From positions 558,001-622,000 of the forward strand of contig NZ_BMFQ01000001.1 in the NCBI RefSeq assembly GCF_014638915.1: a stretch of 64,000 bases of DNA, in the 5' to 3' direction. The notes beneath the pieces were generated by a model that saw only the letters and a program-made list of their open reading frames with translations, had not been told where the DNA came from and ran no database searches. A program made the position numbers and the translations under genes. Below are positions 23,646 to 32,869 of this stretch, in pieces. This DNA is from Xanthomarina arctica (GTDB lineage Bacteria > Bacteroidota > Bacteroidia > Flavobacteriales > Flavobacteriaceae). Every line of letters starts with the position of its first letter. The first letter of the stretch is position 1.

Positions 23646-23969
23646 GATAATTGCTACCAATATTCTTATTAGCTCTTCACACTTATTCTTCATTTCTTTT
23701 GGTACTTTCCTTCCAGTTGCTTCAAGAATCTCTAACCAATAAATGGTTTCATCTGCTTCCTTTATTGCAATACCAAATTTATTTTTAAAATCCTTTTTAC
23801 TAACTCCTCTTTGAGCTTCTCTTGTATTGGCACCAATACTCGTTCCACTTTTAAGTAATTGAGAAGCTAACTCAAAATCTTTATTTTCTTTTAATTTATC
23901 ACAATAAATAACTATTTCACAAGCAAATTCGAAACTCTTAATTCTAATAGGACTTTCGGTTAAACCCAT
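23634..23969 (-). CDS. Four-helix-bundle protein (23S rRNA intervening-sequence protein family)
   Basis: A 111-residue all-helical protein of the TIGR02436/S23-like family. Signature parts are FEFACEIVIYCDKLKENKD, LASQLLKSGTSIGANTREAQ and FGIAIKEADETIYWLEIL. Relatives are encoded in intervening sequences of 23S rRNA genes and near retroelements (Avd), but their own function is unclear. Here the gene interrupts the atp operon between atpA and atpG. It is flanked by 29-base inverted repeats, so it looks like an inserted unit of about 455 bases. Its orientation matches the operon, which may keep read-through intact. Confidence 0.9.
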   Translation of the reverse strand: MGLTESPIRIKSFEFACEIVIYCDKLKENKDFELASQLLKSGTSIGANTREAQRGVSKKDFKNKFGIAIKEADETIYWLEILEATGRKVPKEMKNKCEELIRILVAIIKNS

Positions 23970-24042
23970 TTCTTTTAGCTATTAGTGTCGAATTATGAGT
24001 TTAGAGTTGTGTTTTTATTTCACTGTTAAAAATATGAGTAAG

Positions 24043-24071
24043 AAAAACTCATAACTCTAAACCCATAACTC
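24043..24071 (-). repeat. Right arm of the inverted repeat around the four-helix-bundle gene
   Basis: Partner of 23617-23645. A third, partial copy (23990-24015) lies inside in the left-arm orientation and could form a hairpin with this arm. It ends 8 bases before the atpA stop codon. Confidence 0.85.
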
Positions 24072-24078
24072 TTCACTC

Positions 24079-25659
24079 TTATGCTCTATATTTCCCTGAT
24101 AAATCTTTAGCTACAGCTGTTAAAACATCTGTAACCTCATCAGTTAATTTACCTGCTTTTAAAGTAGCTAAAACATCGCTATGTTTTGCTTTTAAGAAAC
24201 CTAAATAATCTCTTTCAAATTCTTTTACTTTTTCAACAGGAACGTCTCTTAATAAGTTTTTAGATCCAGCATAAATAATAGCTACTTGATCTTCCACTTT
24301 AAAAGGATCGTTTTGTGCTTGTTTTAAAATCTCAACGTTACGCTTCCCTTTGTTAATTACATTTAAAGTTACAGCGTCTAAATCTGATCCAAATTTCGCG
24401 AAAGCTTCTAACTCACGATATTGAGCTTGATCCAGTTTTAAAGTACCTGATACTTTTTTCATGGATTTAATCTGAGCATTACCACCAACACGAGATACAG
24501 AAATACCTACGTTAATTGCTGGACGAACCCCAGAGTTAAATAAATCTCCATCTAAGAAGATCTGACCATCTGTAATAGAAATTACGTTTGTTGGAATATA
24601 TGCTGAAACGTCACCTGCTTGCGTTTCAATAATAGGTAAAGCTGTTAAAGATCCACCACCTTTTACGATTCCTTTAATAGAATCTGGAAGGTCGTTCATG
24701 TCTTTAGCAATTTCATCGTTATTGATAATTTTTGCAGAACGCTCTAATAATCTAGAGTGTAAGTAAAATACATCTCCAGGATATGCTTCACGTCCCGGTG
24801 GACGACGTAATAATAAAGAAACCTCACGGTAAGCAACTGCTTGTTTTGATAAATCATCAAATACAATTAAAGCTGGTCTACCAGTATCTCTAAAATACTC
24901 TCCAATAGATGCTCCTGTAAAAGGTGCATAAACTTGCATTGCAGCAGGATCTGATGCATTTGCAGCGACTATAGTAGTATAAGCTAAAGCTCCTTTTTCT
25001 TCAAGAGTTTTAGCAATTAAAGCTACTGTTGATGCTTTTTGCCCAACAGCAACATATATACAATAAACAGGGTTACCTGCTTCGTAAAATTCTTTTTGAT
25101 TTAAAATAGCGTCAATACAAACAGCTGTTTTACCAGTTTGTCTATCACCAATAACCAACTCACGTTGTCCTCTACCAACTGGAATCATTGCATCAATTGC
25201 TTTAATTCCTGTTTGTAATGGTTCAGTAACTGGCTCTCTAAAAATAACACCAGGAGCTTTACGCTCTAAAGGCATTTCGTAAGTTTTACCAGAGATTGGT
25301 CCTTTACCATCAATAGGGTTTCCTAAAGTATCTACCACACGACCAACAATACCTTCACCTACTTTAACAGATGCGATACGTTCCGTACGTTTTACTGTAG
25401 AACCTTCTTTTACTCCTACTGAAGTTCCTAATAATACAATACCAACATTATCTTCTTCAAGATTTAGTACAATACCTTCTAGGCCACCGTCAAATTCTAC
25501 CAACTCCCCATATTGAGCGTTAGCTAATCCGTAAGCTCGTACAATACCATCACCTACAGTTAATACAGTTCCAACTTCGTCTAATGTAGCTCCTGCTTCA
25601 AAACCTGAAAGTTGTTGTTTTAAGATTGCTGAAATTTCAGCTGGTTTTACTTCTGCCAT
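24079..25659 (-). CDS. atpA: ATP synthase F1 alpha subunit
   Basis: A 526-residue alpha subunit, the non-catalytic nucleotide-binding partner in the F1 hexamer. The P-loop is [10 protein letters not shown]. The family signature near [14 protein letters not shown] is intact, and the N-terminal beta-barrel contains [10 protein letters not shown]. Length is slightly above that of E. coli AtpA. It follows atpH by about 50 bases on the minus strand. Confidence 0.98.
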   Translation of the reverse strand: MAEVKPAEISAILKQQLSGFEAGATLDEVGTVLTVGDGIVRAYGLANAQYGELVEFDGGLEGIVLNLEEDNVGIVLLGTSVGVKEGSTVKRTERIASVKVGEGIVGRVVDTLGNPIDGKGPISGKTYEMPLERKAPGVIFREPVTEPLQTGIKAIDAMIPVGRGQRELVIGDRQTGKTAVCIDAILNQKEFYEAGNPVYCIYVAVGQKASTVALIAKTLEEKGALAYTTIVAANASDPAAMQVYAPFTGASIGEYFRDTGRPALIVFDDLSKQAVAYREVSLLLRRPPGREAYPGDVFYLHSRLLERSAKIINNDEIAKDMNDLPDSIKGIVKGGGSLTALPIIETQAGDVSAYIPTNVISITDGQIFLDGDLFNSGVRPAINVGISVSRVGGNAQIKSMKKVSGTLKLDQAQYRELEAFAKFGSDLDAVTLNVINKGKRNVEILKQAQNDPFKVEDQVAIIYAGSKNLLRDVPVEKVKEFERDYLGFLKAKHSDVLATLKAGKLTDEVTDVLTAVAKDLSGKYRA

Positions 25660-25711
25660 TTTTATAAAGTATTAAGTATTTGGTATAAATATTAGCACCA
25701 AATCTGTATAT

Positions 25712-26248
25712 TTAATTTAATGTAAATTCTCTTTTTAATTTATCTAATTTGTTTGCAATACTTGCATTGTATTGAATATCTCCAACACGTAGTATGAAAC
25801 CACCTAAAATGCTTTCGTCCACAATGCTTTTTAATTCAACATCTTTTCCTGTAAGCTCTTTCACTTTAGCTAAAACCTTAACTCTTAACTCGTCTGTTAA
25901 AGGTACTGCTGTTGTAACTTGAGCAATTTGAGTTCCAGTTAATTCATCAAATAAAAGGTTGTATTTTAAAGCAACTTCGTTTAAAAGTGGCAATCTTTTA
26001 TTTGTAATTAAAGTATCAATTAAATTTTTAGTGATTTCATTAGAGTCATTAAAAACTTCCAATAAAACATTTTTTTTAATTGAAGAACTCACTACAGGAC
26101 TTTGAAGCATACTTTTTAAGTCTGTGCTTTCTGCAAAAGTTTTAGTTATTAGCTTCATATCATTATTAACAACCTCAGTTGTATTTTTATCTGATGCTAA
26201 GCTTAAAACTGCTTTTGCGTAACGTATTGCTGCTCTTGCTCCTGCCAT
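25712..26248 (-). CDS. atpH: ATP synthase F1 delta subunit
   Basis: A 178-residue delta subunit (OSCP type) that joins the peripheral stalk to F1. Conserved parts are the N-terminal AAIRYAKAVLSLA, the middle VLLEVFNDSNEITKNLI and the C-terminal beta-hairpin around DESILGGFILRVGD. Length is normal. It is 6 bases downstream of atpF. Confidence 0.95.
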   Translation of the reverse strand: MAGARAAIRYAKAVLSLASDKNTTEVVNNDMKLITKTFAESTDLKSMLQSPVVSSSIKKNVLLEVFNDSNEITKNLIDTLITNKRLPLLNEVALKYNLLFDELTGTQIAQVTTAVPLTDELRVKVLAKVKELTGKDVELKSIVDESILGGFILRVGDIQYNASIANKLDKLKREFTLN

Positions 26249-26254
26249 TATATA

Positions 26255-26749
26255 CTAGTTTAATTTTGCTTCACCTAACATAGAATCAACCAATTGCATT
26301 TGCTTGTCTTTGTTAGAAAGTTCTGCACGTACAACTTTTTCAGCTATCTCAATAGATAAATCTGCAACATGTTTCTTAAGCTCTGCCATAGCGGCTTTCT
26401 TTTCGCTTTCTATAGCTTCTTGAGCTTGAACTATTATTTTATCTGCTTGGGATTTTGCTTCACCCTTTGCATCATCAATCATTTTAATTTTAATTTCACG
26501 AGCATCTTTAAGTAACAATTCGCGTTCTGCCCTTGCTTCTTTTAAAATACGTTCGTTATCTGCATGCAAGTTTTCCATCTCTTTACGAGCGTTTTCAGCA
26601 GATGCTAATGCTTTTACAATGCCATCTTCTCTTTCGCTTACGGCTCCAAGAATAGGTTTCCAAGCAAACTTTTTTAAGATAATAAGTAAAAACAAAAATG
26701 TAATTACTGTCCAAAAGACAAGTCCTAAACCGGGTGTAATTAAATCCAT
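26255..26749 (-). CDS. atpF: ATP synthase F0 b subunit
   Basis: A 164-residue b subunit, one of the peripheral stalk helices. One N-terminal membrane segment (about 8-26, FWTVITFLFLLIILKKF) is followed by a long charged, Ala-rich helix (KALASAENARKEMENLHADN and so on). A single b gene implies a homodimeric stalk. The hairpin at 26873-26907 lies upstream in the atpE-atpF gap. Confidence 0.96.
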   Translation of the reverse strand: MDLITPGLGLVFWTVITFLFLLIILKKFAWKPILGAVSEREDGIVKALASAENARKEMENLHADNERILKEARAERELLLKDAREIKIKMIDDAKGEAKSQADKIIVQAQEAIESEKKAAMAELKKHVADLSIEIAEKVVRAELSNKDKQMQLVDSMLGEAKLN

Positions 26750-26872
26750 TTCTTAATTTATTTAGTTTATAATCCCATCATGTGGGTATACTTTTTTGAG
26801 GCTTACCTCAACTTAATTTTTAAATTCTATGTATAAAACTAATAGGAAATTACCTTAGAGTTTTAAAATTTA

Positions 26873-26907
26873 AAATACAGAGATAACCAACCGTTATCTC
26901 TGTATTT
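26873..26907 (-). promoter_or_regulatory. Stable hairpin between atpE and atpF
   Basis: A perfect 15-bp stem (AAATACAGAGATAAC, 26873-26887, with 26893-26907) on a 5-base loop begins 12 bases after the atpE stop in the sense of transcription. It has only a weak T-run, so it could be a leaky terminator or a stabiliser of the 3' end of the atpB-atpE message. That would raise atpE output above atpF. Confidence 0.7.
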
Positions 26908-26918
26908 AATAATCATAA

Positions 26919-27125
26919 TTAAACGATTAATGCTGCAACAACACCAAAAAGTGCTACTGCCTCAACGAAAGCTGCTAAAATAAGCGCTGAAGTTTGGATT
27001 TTTCCTTGGATTTCCGGTTGACGAGCCATGGCATCCATAGCTGAACCACCGATTCTTCCAATTCCTAATCCTGCTCCGATTGCTGCTAAACCAGCTCCGA
27101 TTGCTGCGATTCCTGTAATAGTCAT
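26919..27125 (-). CDS. atpE: ATP synthase F0 c subunit
   Basis: A 68-residue proteolipid with two membrane helices joined by the polar loop MARQPEIQG. The ion-binding carboxylate is Glu 55 in AAFVEAVALFG. No obvious Gln and Ser/Thr pair as used for Na+ coordination is seen beside it, so proton coupling is likelier. This rests on motif reading only. It starts about 20 bases after the atpB stop and is followed by a strong hairpin. Confidence 0.96.
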   Translation of the reverse strand: MTITGIAAIGAGLAAIGAGLGIGRIGGSAMDAMARQPEIQGKIQTSALILAAFVEAVALFGVVAALIV

Positions 27126-27145
27126 AGTTATAAAATTTAAATTAA

Positions 27146-28231
27146 TTAATGATGTGCTTCTTCTGTTGCCATTCCTATATATAAGGCCGACAATACTGTA
27201 AATATATATGCTTGAATTGCAGTAACTACAATTTCAATTAATCCGATAAACAATGCAAAACCTACTGAAACTGGTGCAACAAATACAGTTTCGAAAATAA
27301 ATATTAAAGACATTAAAGCTAAAATAATAATATGTCCTGCTGTTATGTTTGCAAACAAACGAATCATTAATGAGATTGGTTTTACAAACATTCCTACAAT
27401 TTCTATAGGCATTAAGAATATTTTCATTGGTACAGGAACTCCTGGCATCCAGAAAATATGTTTCCAATAATTTTTATTTCCACTAAGGTTAGTAACAATA
27501 AACGTAAATACGGCAAGCGTTAAAGTAAATGCTATATTTCCACTTACGTTGGCTCCATTAAAAAATGGTATTAAACCAAAGATATTATTAACCCATATAA
27601 AGAAAAACACAGTTAATAAGTAAGGCATGTATTTTTTGTACTTATGCTCACCAATCATTGGTCTAGCAATCTCGTCGCGTACATAAACAATTAAAGGCTC
27701 CATAAAACCAGCAATTCCGGTTGGAACTTTATTGTTAGATTTTTTATAAACTCTAGCTGTAGATATAAAAACAATCAATAATACAATAACCGAAACCCAC
27801 ATCATAAAGACGTTTTTGGTTATAGAAAAATCTGTTGGTTGGCTAGCGTTTGTTGGATGATGCTCAGCATCGAATGTTACTTTTTGTGCATTCGCATCTA
27901 ACTGATATATTTTTTCGTGAAATTTCACAAATTTCTGCCCATCTTTTTCTACAACATGCGATCCAGAATCGTCATGATGAAATTCGCTAGACATAAAAGT
28001 AGTTAAACCTTGATCTGTCCATAAAATAATAGGCAATGCTATGGTAATTGGCTTATTATTCCAATCAACAATATGAAACTCATGTGCATCCTTAACGTGA
28101 TGCATAATCATCTCTTTGGCATTGAACGCTTTATCGTTCTCGTTGTCCGGGTTTTCTGATGCATATCCAGCAAATGAAATTGCAATAAATAATGCAGAAA
28201 AAAATACGTTCTTAAAGGTGTTTAATGTCAT
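27146..28231 (-). CDS. atpB: ATP synthase F0 a subunit
   Basis: A 361-residue a subunit, the stator channel for ions. The first ~110 residues form a signal-like segment plus a His/Asp-rich periplasmic extension (MIMHHVKDAHEF, SEFHHDDSGSH). Bacteroidota a subunits often have such an extension. The membrane part (about 135-360) carries the essential Arg in SLMIRLFANITAGH, facing the c ring. It is the first core F0 gene of the cluster, preceded by a 112-base gap. Confidence 0.95.
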   Translation of the reverse strand: MTLNTFKNVFFSALFIAISFAGYASENPDNENDKAFNAKEMIMHHVKDAHEFHIVDWNNKPITIALPIILWTDQGLTTFMSSEFHHDDSGSHVVEKDGQKFVKFHEKIYQLDANAQKVTFDAEHHPTNASQPTDFSITKNVFMMWVSVIVLLIVFISTARVYKKSNNKVPTGIAGFMEPLIVYVRDEIARPMIGEHKYKKYMPYLLTVFFFIWVNNIFGLIPFFNGANVSGNIAFTLTLAVFTFIVTNLSGNKNYWKHIFWMPGVPVPMKIFLMPIEIVGMFVKPISLMIRLFANITAGHIIILALMSLIFIFETVFVAPVSVGFALFIGLIEIVVTAIQAYIFTVLSALYIGMATEEAHH

Positions 28232-28343
28232 TCTATTTTGATTAAAAATACCTTGCTTTAAATTCCGTGCAAATGTACGTACATTATATTAAATGTCAAA
28301 CACTTTTTTTTAGATAATTTAAAGCCCTGTGTTTTAGCTAGTT

Positions 28344-28745
28344 TTAAGGCTTTTTTTGAAGAAAACTGGTTAATGAATAAACTTCAAAAAATAAGTACAA
28401 AAAGTAGGGAATAAAAAAGTTGAATACATCTATCTGTTTATTGTCTGACTTTGAGAGAAAAACTGGCAATAAAAATAGGATGGCTAAAATCATTTTTAAG
28501 AATGTAAATCCCATAAATAAATTGAAAATCTCGGTTTTACCTCTTGAATATTGATAGTTTATCACCGAAAACAAGATGGTAGTTACTGAAAAATGGAAGA
28601 CATAGATTTGCCAAATTGGAATGATAAAGTGGATGTCTTTCGCAAAATGGAATAATAAATAACTATGAATTCCTAAGAGAACAAGCGTTAGTATAACATT
28701 TTGAACTAAAAACGAAAGTTGTCTGGATTTAAAAGCTGGATTCAT
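28344..28745 (-). CDS. Small membrane protein beside the ATP synthase genes (possibly DUF6168)
   Basis: A 133-residue protein with four hydrophobic segments (starting QNVILTLVLLGIHSYLLF) and short loops. From its length and place between atpZ and atpB I believe it is the flavobacterial family DUF6168, but this name is from memory. It may stand where AtpI stands in other operons, helping F0 assembly; that is inferred from position. It overlaps nothing and follows the AtpZ-like gene directly. Confidence 0.65.
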   Translation of the reverse strand: MNPAFKSRQLSFLVQNVILTLVLLGIHSYLLFHFAKDIHFIIPIWQIYVFHFSVTTILFSVINYQYSRGKTEIFNLFMGFTFLKMILAILFLLPVFLSKSDNKQIDVFNFFIPYFLYLFFEVYSLTSFLQKKP

Positions 28746-28988
28746 TTAATTGTCTTCTTTTGAGATTGCAATAATACGTCTTATTACAAAAACAATAGCA
28801 AAAATCACAAACACTAAAGATAGAATTATAGTATGGAGGTTGTGTTTATTAGGAAAAGCATCGTCTAGTTTGACACCTGCAAAGGCTCCAATACCAATAA
28901 TGGCAAACATTTGAAAAGCAATACTAGAATAACGCGCATATGCATTAAGCTGTTTCTTTTCCTGACTACGCGGTTTCTTTTTTATCAT
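28746..28988 (-). CDS. AtpZ/AtpI family protein
   Basis: An 80-residue membrane protein with two segments (IAFQMFAIIGIGAFAGVKL and IILSLVFVIFAIVFVIRR) and the conserved GVKLDDAF between them. AtpZ-like proteins assist F0 assembly or Mg2+ handling in some bacteria. A start nine codons upstream (29015) is possible. I prefer MIKKK at 28988, because it shortens the overlap with the bactofilin gene (ending 28966) to 23 bases. Confidence 0.8.
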   Translation of the reverse strand: MIKKKPRSQEKKQLNAYARYSSIAFQMFAIIGIGAFAGVKLDDAFPNKHNLHTIILSLVFVIFAIVFVIRRIIAISKEDN

Positions 28989-29370
28989 TTTTTGATTGAA
29001 ACTCTTTTTCAGCACCTTTCATGGCACATGTTACATTAAACGTTGCTCCTGGCTCAACTTCTAGCTTTCCTGACACTACTTCGCCTTCAATGTGTGCAGT
29101 AGCCTTTAAAGTTAAAGTTCCAGATAAAGATAGTTTTCCGGAAAATTTTCCTTCAAAATAAGCGTCTGTACCATTGAGCGTGCCTTTTATAATACCAGTT
29201 TTTCCTACTACTATTTTTCCTGGTGTTTTTAAGTTACCTTCTATAGTTCCATCTATTCTCAAGTCGCCATCACTAATAATATCACCAACTATTTTAGTTC
29301 CTTTGGAAATGATATTCTGACTTGAAATTAATTCTGCATTCTTTTTGTCTTTTTTGCTATCGGAAAACAT
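28966..29370 (-). CDS. Bactofilin (polymer-forming cytoskeletal protein)
   Basis: A 134-residue bactofilin. The core (about 25-115) is a run of short beta repeats such as VGDIISDGDLRIDGTIEGNL and KIVVGKTGIIKGTL, which fold as a right-handed beta-helix and polymerise without nucleotide. Charged tails flank it. It lies between sprE and the ATP synthase accessory genes. Cell-shape or envelope scaffolding is the usual role. A TAAATTTG -7 match (29396-29403) lies in the 3' end of sprE upstream. Confidence 0.88.
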   Translation of the reverse strand: MFSDSKKDKKNAELISSQNIISKGTKIVGDIISDGDLRIDGTIEGNLKTPGKIVVGKTGIIKGTLNGTDAYFEGKFSGKLSLSGTLTLKATAHIEGEVVSGKLEVEPGATFNVTCAMKGAEKEFQSKNDKKETA

Positions 29371-29389
29371 ACTATGTGTTATTTGGGGG

Positions 29390-31969
29390 TTATTGCAAAT
29401 TTAAATAATCATCGAAATTTTTATGAATTTGAATAATTCGATAATTCGAGGAAGATACAGAGATAAAATCTTGAACAATTTTATTCTTTTTCTTTTCTTG
29501 AAGCGCTTGCGCATATCCAGTGGCTCCCTCTTTACTTTTTAATCCATGAACAATCACAAAGGTTGTAGTTGGATTATATACGTCTACAGAAATGGACAAA
29601 TCGTAAACATTCACATTATCTGTTTCTGTTTGTAATGCAAGTTTAAATGCATCAATCTCTTTTGCAGTAGCGTTTGTGAAATAATAAACAATTTTAAAGT
29701 TTTTATCTGCTTCATTATCAACAAAATCTTTGCTAGCTAATTTTGGTAATACGTTATCAATTATATCTTGAGCCTTGGCTCCTTCTGGAGTATTCGCATA
29801 ATTTAAAGCCACAAAATTTAACGCATTAGCATAAGCTTCATAACCCTGAAGTCTTCCAGTAGCAGTAGCTTTTAGTAATTCGAATTTTGGCACCATTGGA
29901 TCTCCTTCAAAAGAAGTAATGTAGTTATCTGCTTGCGATATAACCTCAGCATAGTCATGAGTTTGCATTTTATTATAAAGCACTTGATATATACTCTCCG
30001 GACTATTTTCGTCTTTTAAATTAGCAGATTCAGGATTTTTTAAGATAGTTGCGTATCTAGAATCTGGATAATTGGATATAATCTCGTTTTTAGCTAATTC
30101 CGCTTGGCTATTTTTACCTAAAAGCAAGTAAATTTTATAAAGGTTATATTTAGAAGGTAAGACCAGTTTTTGTTCTGGATCCATAGCTAATAATTCTTGA
30201 AATCTGTTTTCTGAAAGTTCGTATTCCTTAAATTTTTCTTTATAAATAACAGCTAATTGGTAATAGGCGAAATTTCTTTCTTTTGCTATACTATCAATTA
30301 GTTTTTGATCTGTAGGGATTTTAGAAATATAATATTCTGGGTCAAAAATTTCATTCTTTTCATCAACAACATCTGTCATATTTTTAGCAGACTCACTTAT
30401 AATAGATTTACTTTTTGTGGACCATCTCCAATCGTCTTCCAATTCTCTATTTCCCCATTTTTTAAGAAATTCGTTTTTACCGTATGAAACCGTTGATGGA
30501 TTATAAAAATAAAAACTAGAGGCTGGAGGTTTATTAGAACTTCCTCTTAAACTTTGCATGCTACCTTCTCTAGAATTGAAGCTGTTTTTGGATTCAATTC
30601 CACCAAAATCTTGTTCTCTACTAGTAGTTTCTTGTGCTATAGCTTTTTGCTCTTCTTCTTTTTCTATTTTAAGTTTCAGGTTTTCTATATAGTCTTCAAA
30701 AAAAGTTACTTGTTGATCTGACGATAAATGGGTTAATTTTATAATACTATCGTTAGCAAAAGCAATGTCTTCATAGTAAATAACATCGTCTAGATTATCT
30801 CTTTTTCTTTTAATAATTCGATATGGTTTTGTATCGGTTACCATGTTCATCATGGTGCTATCAAAATAGGCTCCTGCAATTTTATATTCTGTATAATCGA
30901 AAAAATAATCTCCTAATATTTCATAGTTAATTGCCATTAACCTTTTATCTCTAGTGTTGGTTCTTAAGGATTTGTTATAATATTCTACAGCTAAAGAATC
31001 TTGATCGCTTCTGGCATAAAAATTTCCTATTTGATGATAAATTTTGTCTAAATAAGGTCTGTTCTCTCTATTTTCCTCGATTTTAGTTAAAGTTTCTGTA
31101 AGTAGAACTTTGTCTCCAGTGGCATGGTCAAAATTGTTTGCTAATTCTAATTGTGCCGCAATTAAATAAATACGAGGTGTTTTACGATTTAACTTTACTA
31201 CTCTTTCAAAAGCAAAATTAGCACTGTCTTTATAACCCAGTTTGTTATACAATTGCCCTTGAATATAACGATAACGTCCGCGCTCGTCGTCGTTTTTAGT
31301 AAACAGACTAGCGATATTTAATTGGGTTGTTGCGCTATCTAATGCTTCAATATTTATATAAGCCTGGGCAAGTGTAGAAGTTGCATCGGCTAGATCCTGA
31401 TCTTTAAGATCATTTTGCTTCAGTAATTTTTTTAGTTTATCAATTGCAACCTGATCGTTTTCCAATCTTAAATTTGCCTTTTCACGCCAAATTTTAGCTT
31501 GATTGATTTTATCACTTGCAGGATATTTATAAAGGATATAATTAAATGCTTCTAAAGCTGGAACAAACCTTTGATCGTAATATCTAGCTTTTCCAAACAG
31601 CAAATATGCTTCATCAATTTGAGGGTTGACTTCCTTTCCATTGATGTTCATACCATGCATTTGAATGGCCTTAACCGCTTTTTCTTCAGCTCTAGAAAAT
31701 TGTTCGTTTTTATTTTGTCCAGGAAGTGTCACTTCTTCTGAAACTTGCATACGTTCTACAGGCAGAATATCCCAATAGTTATCCTCGTAGCTTTCATTTA
31801 AACTAAGCACCCCTTGGTCTAATGCCATATAGCCATTATACAAAATGTTGTCTTTAGCAGAAAGCGCGTGGTAATTTCTACTAATAAATGAATCCTTTTT
31901 TCTAGAACAACTTGTTATAAAAAGCGTGATACAAAATAGGAATGATATGATTCTAAAAGCTGTACGCAA
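29390..31969 (-). CDS. sprE: Gliding motility / type IX secretion TPR lipoprotein SprE (PorW)
   Basis: An 859-residue lipoprotein (lipobox LFITSC, Cys 21) whose mature start (SRKKDSFISRNYHALSAK) matches SprE as I remember it. TPR-like helices fill most of the length. The C-terminal part (about 745-859) resembles the SPOR-like/PorW tail, with VYDLSISVDVYNPTTTFVIV. SprE of Flavobacterium and PorW of Porphyromonas are needed for type IX secretion and spreading. A low-complexity Ser/Gln segment lies near the middle (REGSMQSLRGSSNKPPASS). With gldH it marks this organism as a T9SS bearer. Confidence 0.85.
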   Translation of the reverse strand: MRTAFRIISFLFCITLFITSCSRKKDSFISRNYHALSAKDNILYNGYMALDQGVLSLNESYEDNYWDILPVERMQVSEEVTLPGQNKNEQFSRAEEKAVKAIQMHGMNINGKEVNPQIDEAYLLFGKARYYDQRFVPALEAFNYILYKYPASDKINQAKIWREKANLRLENDQVAIDKLKKLLKQNDLKDQDLADATSTLAQAYINIEALDSATTQLNIASLFTKNDDERGRYRYIQGQLYNKLGYKDSANFAFERVVKLNRKTPRIYLIAAQLELANNFDHATGDKVLLTETLTKIEENRENRPYLDKIYHQIGNFYARSDQDSLAVEYYNKSLRTNTRDKRLMAINYEILGDYFFDYTEYKIAGAYFDSTMMNMVTDTKPYRIIKRKRDNLDDVIYYEDIAFANDSIIKLTHLSSDQQVTFFEDYIENLKLKIEKEEEQKAIAQETTSREQDFGGIESKNSFNSREGSMQSLRGSSNKPPASSFYFYNPSTVSYGKNEFLKKWGNRELEDDWRWSTKSKSIISESAKNMTDVVDEKNEIFDPEYYISKIPTDQKLIDSIAKERNFAYYQLAVIYKEKFKEYELSENRFQELLAMDPEQKLVLPSKYNLYKIYLLLGKNSQAELAKNEIISNYPDSRYATILKNPESANLKDENSPESIYQVLYNKMQTHDYAEVISQADNYITSFEGDPMVPKFELLKATATGRLQGYEAYANALNFVALNYANTPEGAKAQDIIDNVLPKLASKDFVDNEADKNFKIVYYFTNATAKEIDAFKLALQTETDNVNVYDLSISVDVYNPTTTFVIVHGLKSKEGATGYAQALQEKKKNKIVQDFISVSSSNYRIIQIHKNFDDYLNLQ

Positions 31970-32149
31970 CGTTGATTGTGTTTGGTTTAAGTATAAACTA
32001 TTATTAGCTACATATATTATGTATTGCCGTAAAAATAAGGCATCTTTTTGAATTATTTGTATAGAAATATCCCAAATATAACATCAAGAGAATTATATCT
32101 GCTACAAGAGAATCCATTTTCTTGGTCACAGTTAGACGAAATCACTTTT

Positions 32150-32857
32150 TTAAACTACCTGATTTCCTGCAAAATGTGCTTCCAATTCTTTTAAAGTCTC
32201 CGTACTTGTTGCCAAATCTTTGATAACTTCTCCTTTTTCTAATACCACAATCCGTTCGCAAACATCTGTTACATGTAATAAATCGTGACTGGAAATTAAA
32301 ACGGTGACTCCCTGAGTTTCAGCTAGGTCTTTAATGATGCTTTTTAATCTAATTTGAGTGGTTGGATCCAAATTAGCAAAAGGTTCGTCTAGAATTATAA
32401 CTTCAGGATTTCCAATTAAGGCGGCTACTATCCCAACTTTTTTCTGGTTTCCCTTACTTAAATCGCGTAGATATTTTTTCTGGTTTAATATTTCGCCATG
32501 GAAAAAATCTTCAAATTGAGATAACAACCCATCAACATCTGCTTTATTTTGACCACGAAGTTCGGCTATAAAATAAAAATATTCTTCGGGTGTTAAATAG
32601 CCAATTAGGAAGGTTTCATCTATAAATGCGGCTGTAAAAGGTTTCCAATCTTCACTCTCACTAACCAAAATATCTTTGCTTTTTATTTGTCCTGTAGTAG
32701 GTTTTATAAGATCTAATAGTAGGCTGAAAAAAGTTGTTTTTCCTGCGCCATTATTTCCGACCAAACCAAAACTTTGTCCTTTTGGAATCTCTAAATTTTT
32801 AATATCTAAAACTGAATTGCTTCCGTATTTTTTGGAAAGGTTTGATGCGTTTATCAT
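32150..32857 (-). CDS. ABC transporter ATP-binding protein
   Basis: A 235-residue ABC ATPase. Walker A is GNNGAGKTTFF, the signature loop is LSKGNQKKVG, Walker B is VIILDEPFANLDP and the H-loop is LISSHDL. All are intact. It pairs with the DUF5687 permease 12 bases upstream, forming an exporter of unknown substrate. The signature SKGNQ rather than SGGQ is common in exporters of this DUF5687 type. The 180 bases beyond its stop hold nothing I can identify. Confidence 0.92.
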   Translation of the reverse strand: MINASNLSKKYGSNSVLDIKNLEIPKGQSFGLVGNNGAGKTTFFSLLLDLIKPTTGQIKSKDILVSESEDWKPFTAAFIDETFLIGYLTPEEYFYFIAELRGQNKADVDGLLSQFEDFFHGEILNQKKYLRDLSKGNQKKVGIVAALIGNPEVIILDEPFANLDPTTQIRLKSIIKDLAETQGVTVLISSHDLLHVTDVCERIVVLEKGEVIKDLATSTETLKELEAHFAGNQVV

Positions 32858-32869
32858 AATAAGTGTTTA

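Noticed and set aside
28321-28353. AAAGCC/GGCTTT pairing between atpB and the small membrane gene
   Set aside because: Only six paired bases with a long loop and no clear T-run, so I do not call a terminator.
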